From contig NZ_CP024309.1 in the NCBI RefSeq assembly GCF_002944405.1, positions 1 to 64,000 of the forward strand: a stretch of DNA of 64,000 nt, read 5' to 3'. This DNA is from Sinorhizobium fredii (GTDB lineage Bacteria; Pseudomonadota; Alphaproteobacteria; Rhizobiales; Rhizobiaceae). The notes below the pieces were generated by a model. It did no database searches and was not told where the DNA came from. It saw only the letters and a list, made by a program, of their open reading frames with translations. A program made the position numbers and the translations under genes. This document shows, in pieces, positions 63,669 to 64,000 of the stretch (position 1 is its first letter; each line of letters begins with the position of its first letter).

Positions 63669-64000
63669 ATGAAAAGCCGCACGACCTTCTACACGGCGCT
63701 CACCTATGCCGCCGGCCTGCTGTTCCTGGCCGTCTTCATTGGTCCGATCCTGTGGTTCCTGGCACTCGCTATCCGTTCGGCCGAAACGGCGTTCGAGATG
63801 CCGCCGCAGCTCACCTTCGAACCGACGCTCGACGCCTTTCGCCATATCCTTGTCGATCCCGGCACCAATGCGCCGCAGCTGGTGAACTCGCTCATCGTCG
63901 CGATCGGCGCGGTGCTTCTCAATCTGCCTTTCTCGGTGCCTGCGGCATACGCGCTCTCGCGCTTCAAGCTGCGCGGTAAGAAGAACATCATGCTCTGGTA
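63669..64000 (+). CDS. Second sugar ABC permease (partial, cut by window end)
   Basis: Start MKSRTTFYTALTYAAGLLFL, one base after the previous stop. Membrane segments LFLAVFIGPILWFLALAIRS and LVNSLIVAIGAVLLNLPFSV are visible, matching MalG-type permeases. About 110 residues are present; the EAA loop lies beyond the window. The ATPase gene is expected downstream. Confidence 0.93.
   Translation, partial: MKSRTTFYTALTYAAGLLFLAVFIGPILWFLALAIRSAETAFEMPPQLTFEPTLDAFRHILVDPGTNAPQLVNSLIVAIGAVLLNLPFSVPAAYALSRFKLRGKKNIMLW

Noticed and set aside
62708..63682. Minus-strand 324-aa frame opposite the ABC permease
   Set aside because: Very Asp/Glu/Arg/Gln-rich antisense shadow of a membrane protein gene; no family match.

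Overview
The window is GC-rich alphaproteobacterial DNA, most like an accessory replicon or genomic island of a Rhizobium/Sinorhizobium-type bacterium. This is inferred from gene content, not from a database match: a DUF1403 / ScpB-like / DUF1612-HTH cluster next to a tyrosine integrase, a two-Ku NHEJ locus with small rhizobial companion proteins, an IS66 element, two CspA-type proteins and a Tat-exported sugar-binding protein. No rRNA, intact tRNA or CRISPR array is visible.

Layout. (1) 1-4.6 kb is decayed mobile DNA: an IS5-type transposase pseudogene between two copies of an 18-bp palindrome, a broken Phd/PemK-like toxin-antitoxin pair and an intact serine recombinase. (2) 4.9-9.8 kb holds a DUF6283 protein, a tyrosine recombinase, and the DUF1403 - ScpB-like - DUF1612/HTH cluster. 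(3) 9.9-24.5 kb is a defence island: sce7726-like nuclease and T4-beta-like protein, Hachiman hamA with a gutted hamB, an XRE-ImmA metalloprotease with a partner, a three-gene operon (DUF5677, amidohydrolase, nuclease-like protein), a divergent pair of small nuclease-like genes, abiH, and an Mrr-like endonuclease. (4) 24.6-36 kb is DNA maintenance: a cold-shock protein, a PLD-family protein, a frameshifted dinB, three-domain LigD, an NHEJ-type ligase, two Ku genes and small companions. (5) 36-40 kb contains an IS66 element lying against a truncated AbiEii-like gene, then a PhzF-family protein. (6) 40.2-49.3 kb is a same-strand run of five genes: DUF2235 lipase-like, PLA2-like, GH24 lysozyme-like, DUF1353 and a multi-membrane-pass caspase-like protease. 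Every recognisable catalytic domain points at membrane lipid, peptidoglycan or protein. I regard this as the best candidate for an undescribed system. (7) 50-55.6 kb has gene remnants, a chemotaxis receptor with a small partner, a flavin reductase and a sterol-desaturase-like hydroxylase. (8) 56.3-58.2 kb is a minimal RiPP locus: a Nif11-like precursor with a valine-rich C-terminus and a PoyD-like radical SAM epimerase. (9) 58.8-64 kb has a second cold-shock protein, a ROK regulator and a divergent sugar ABC transporter cut by the window edge.

How the genes fit together. Regions 3 and 6 suggest layered anti-phage or inter-bacterial functions gathered beside integrases. Region 4 supplies end joining, which could help tolerate breaks from DNA-targeting defences or integration. 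Region 8 could yield a D-amino-acid-containing hydrophobic peptide. Functions are read from motifs and family knowledge only. No alignment or database search was run.
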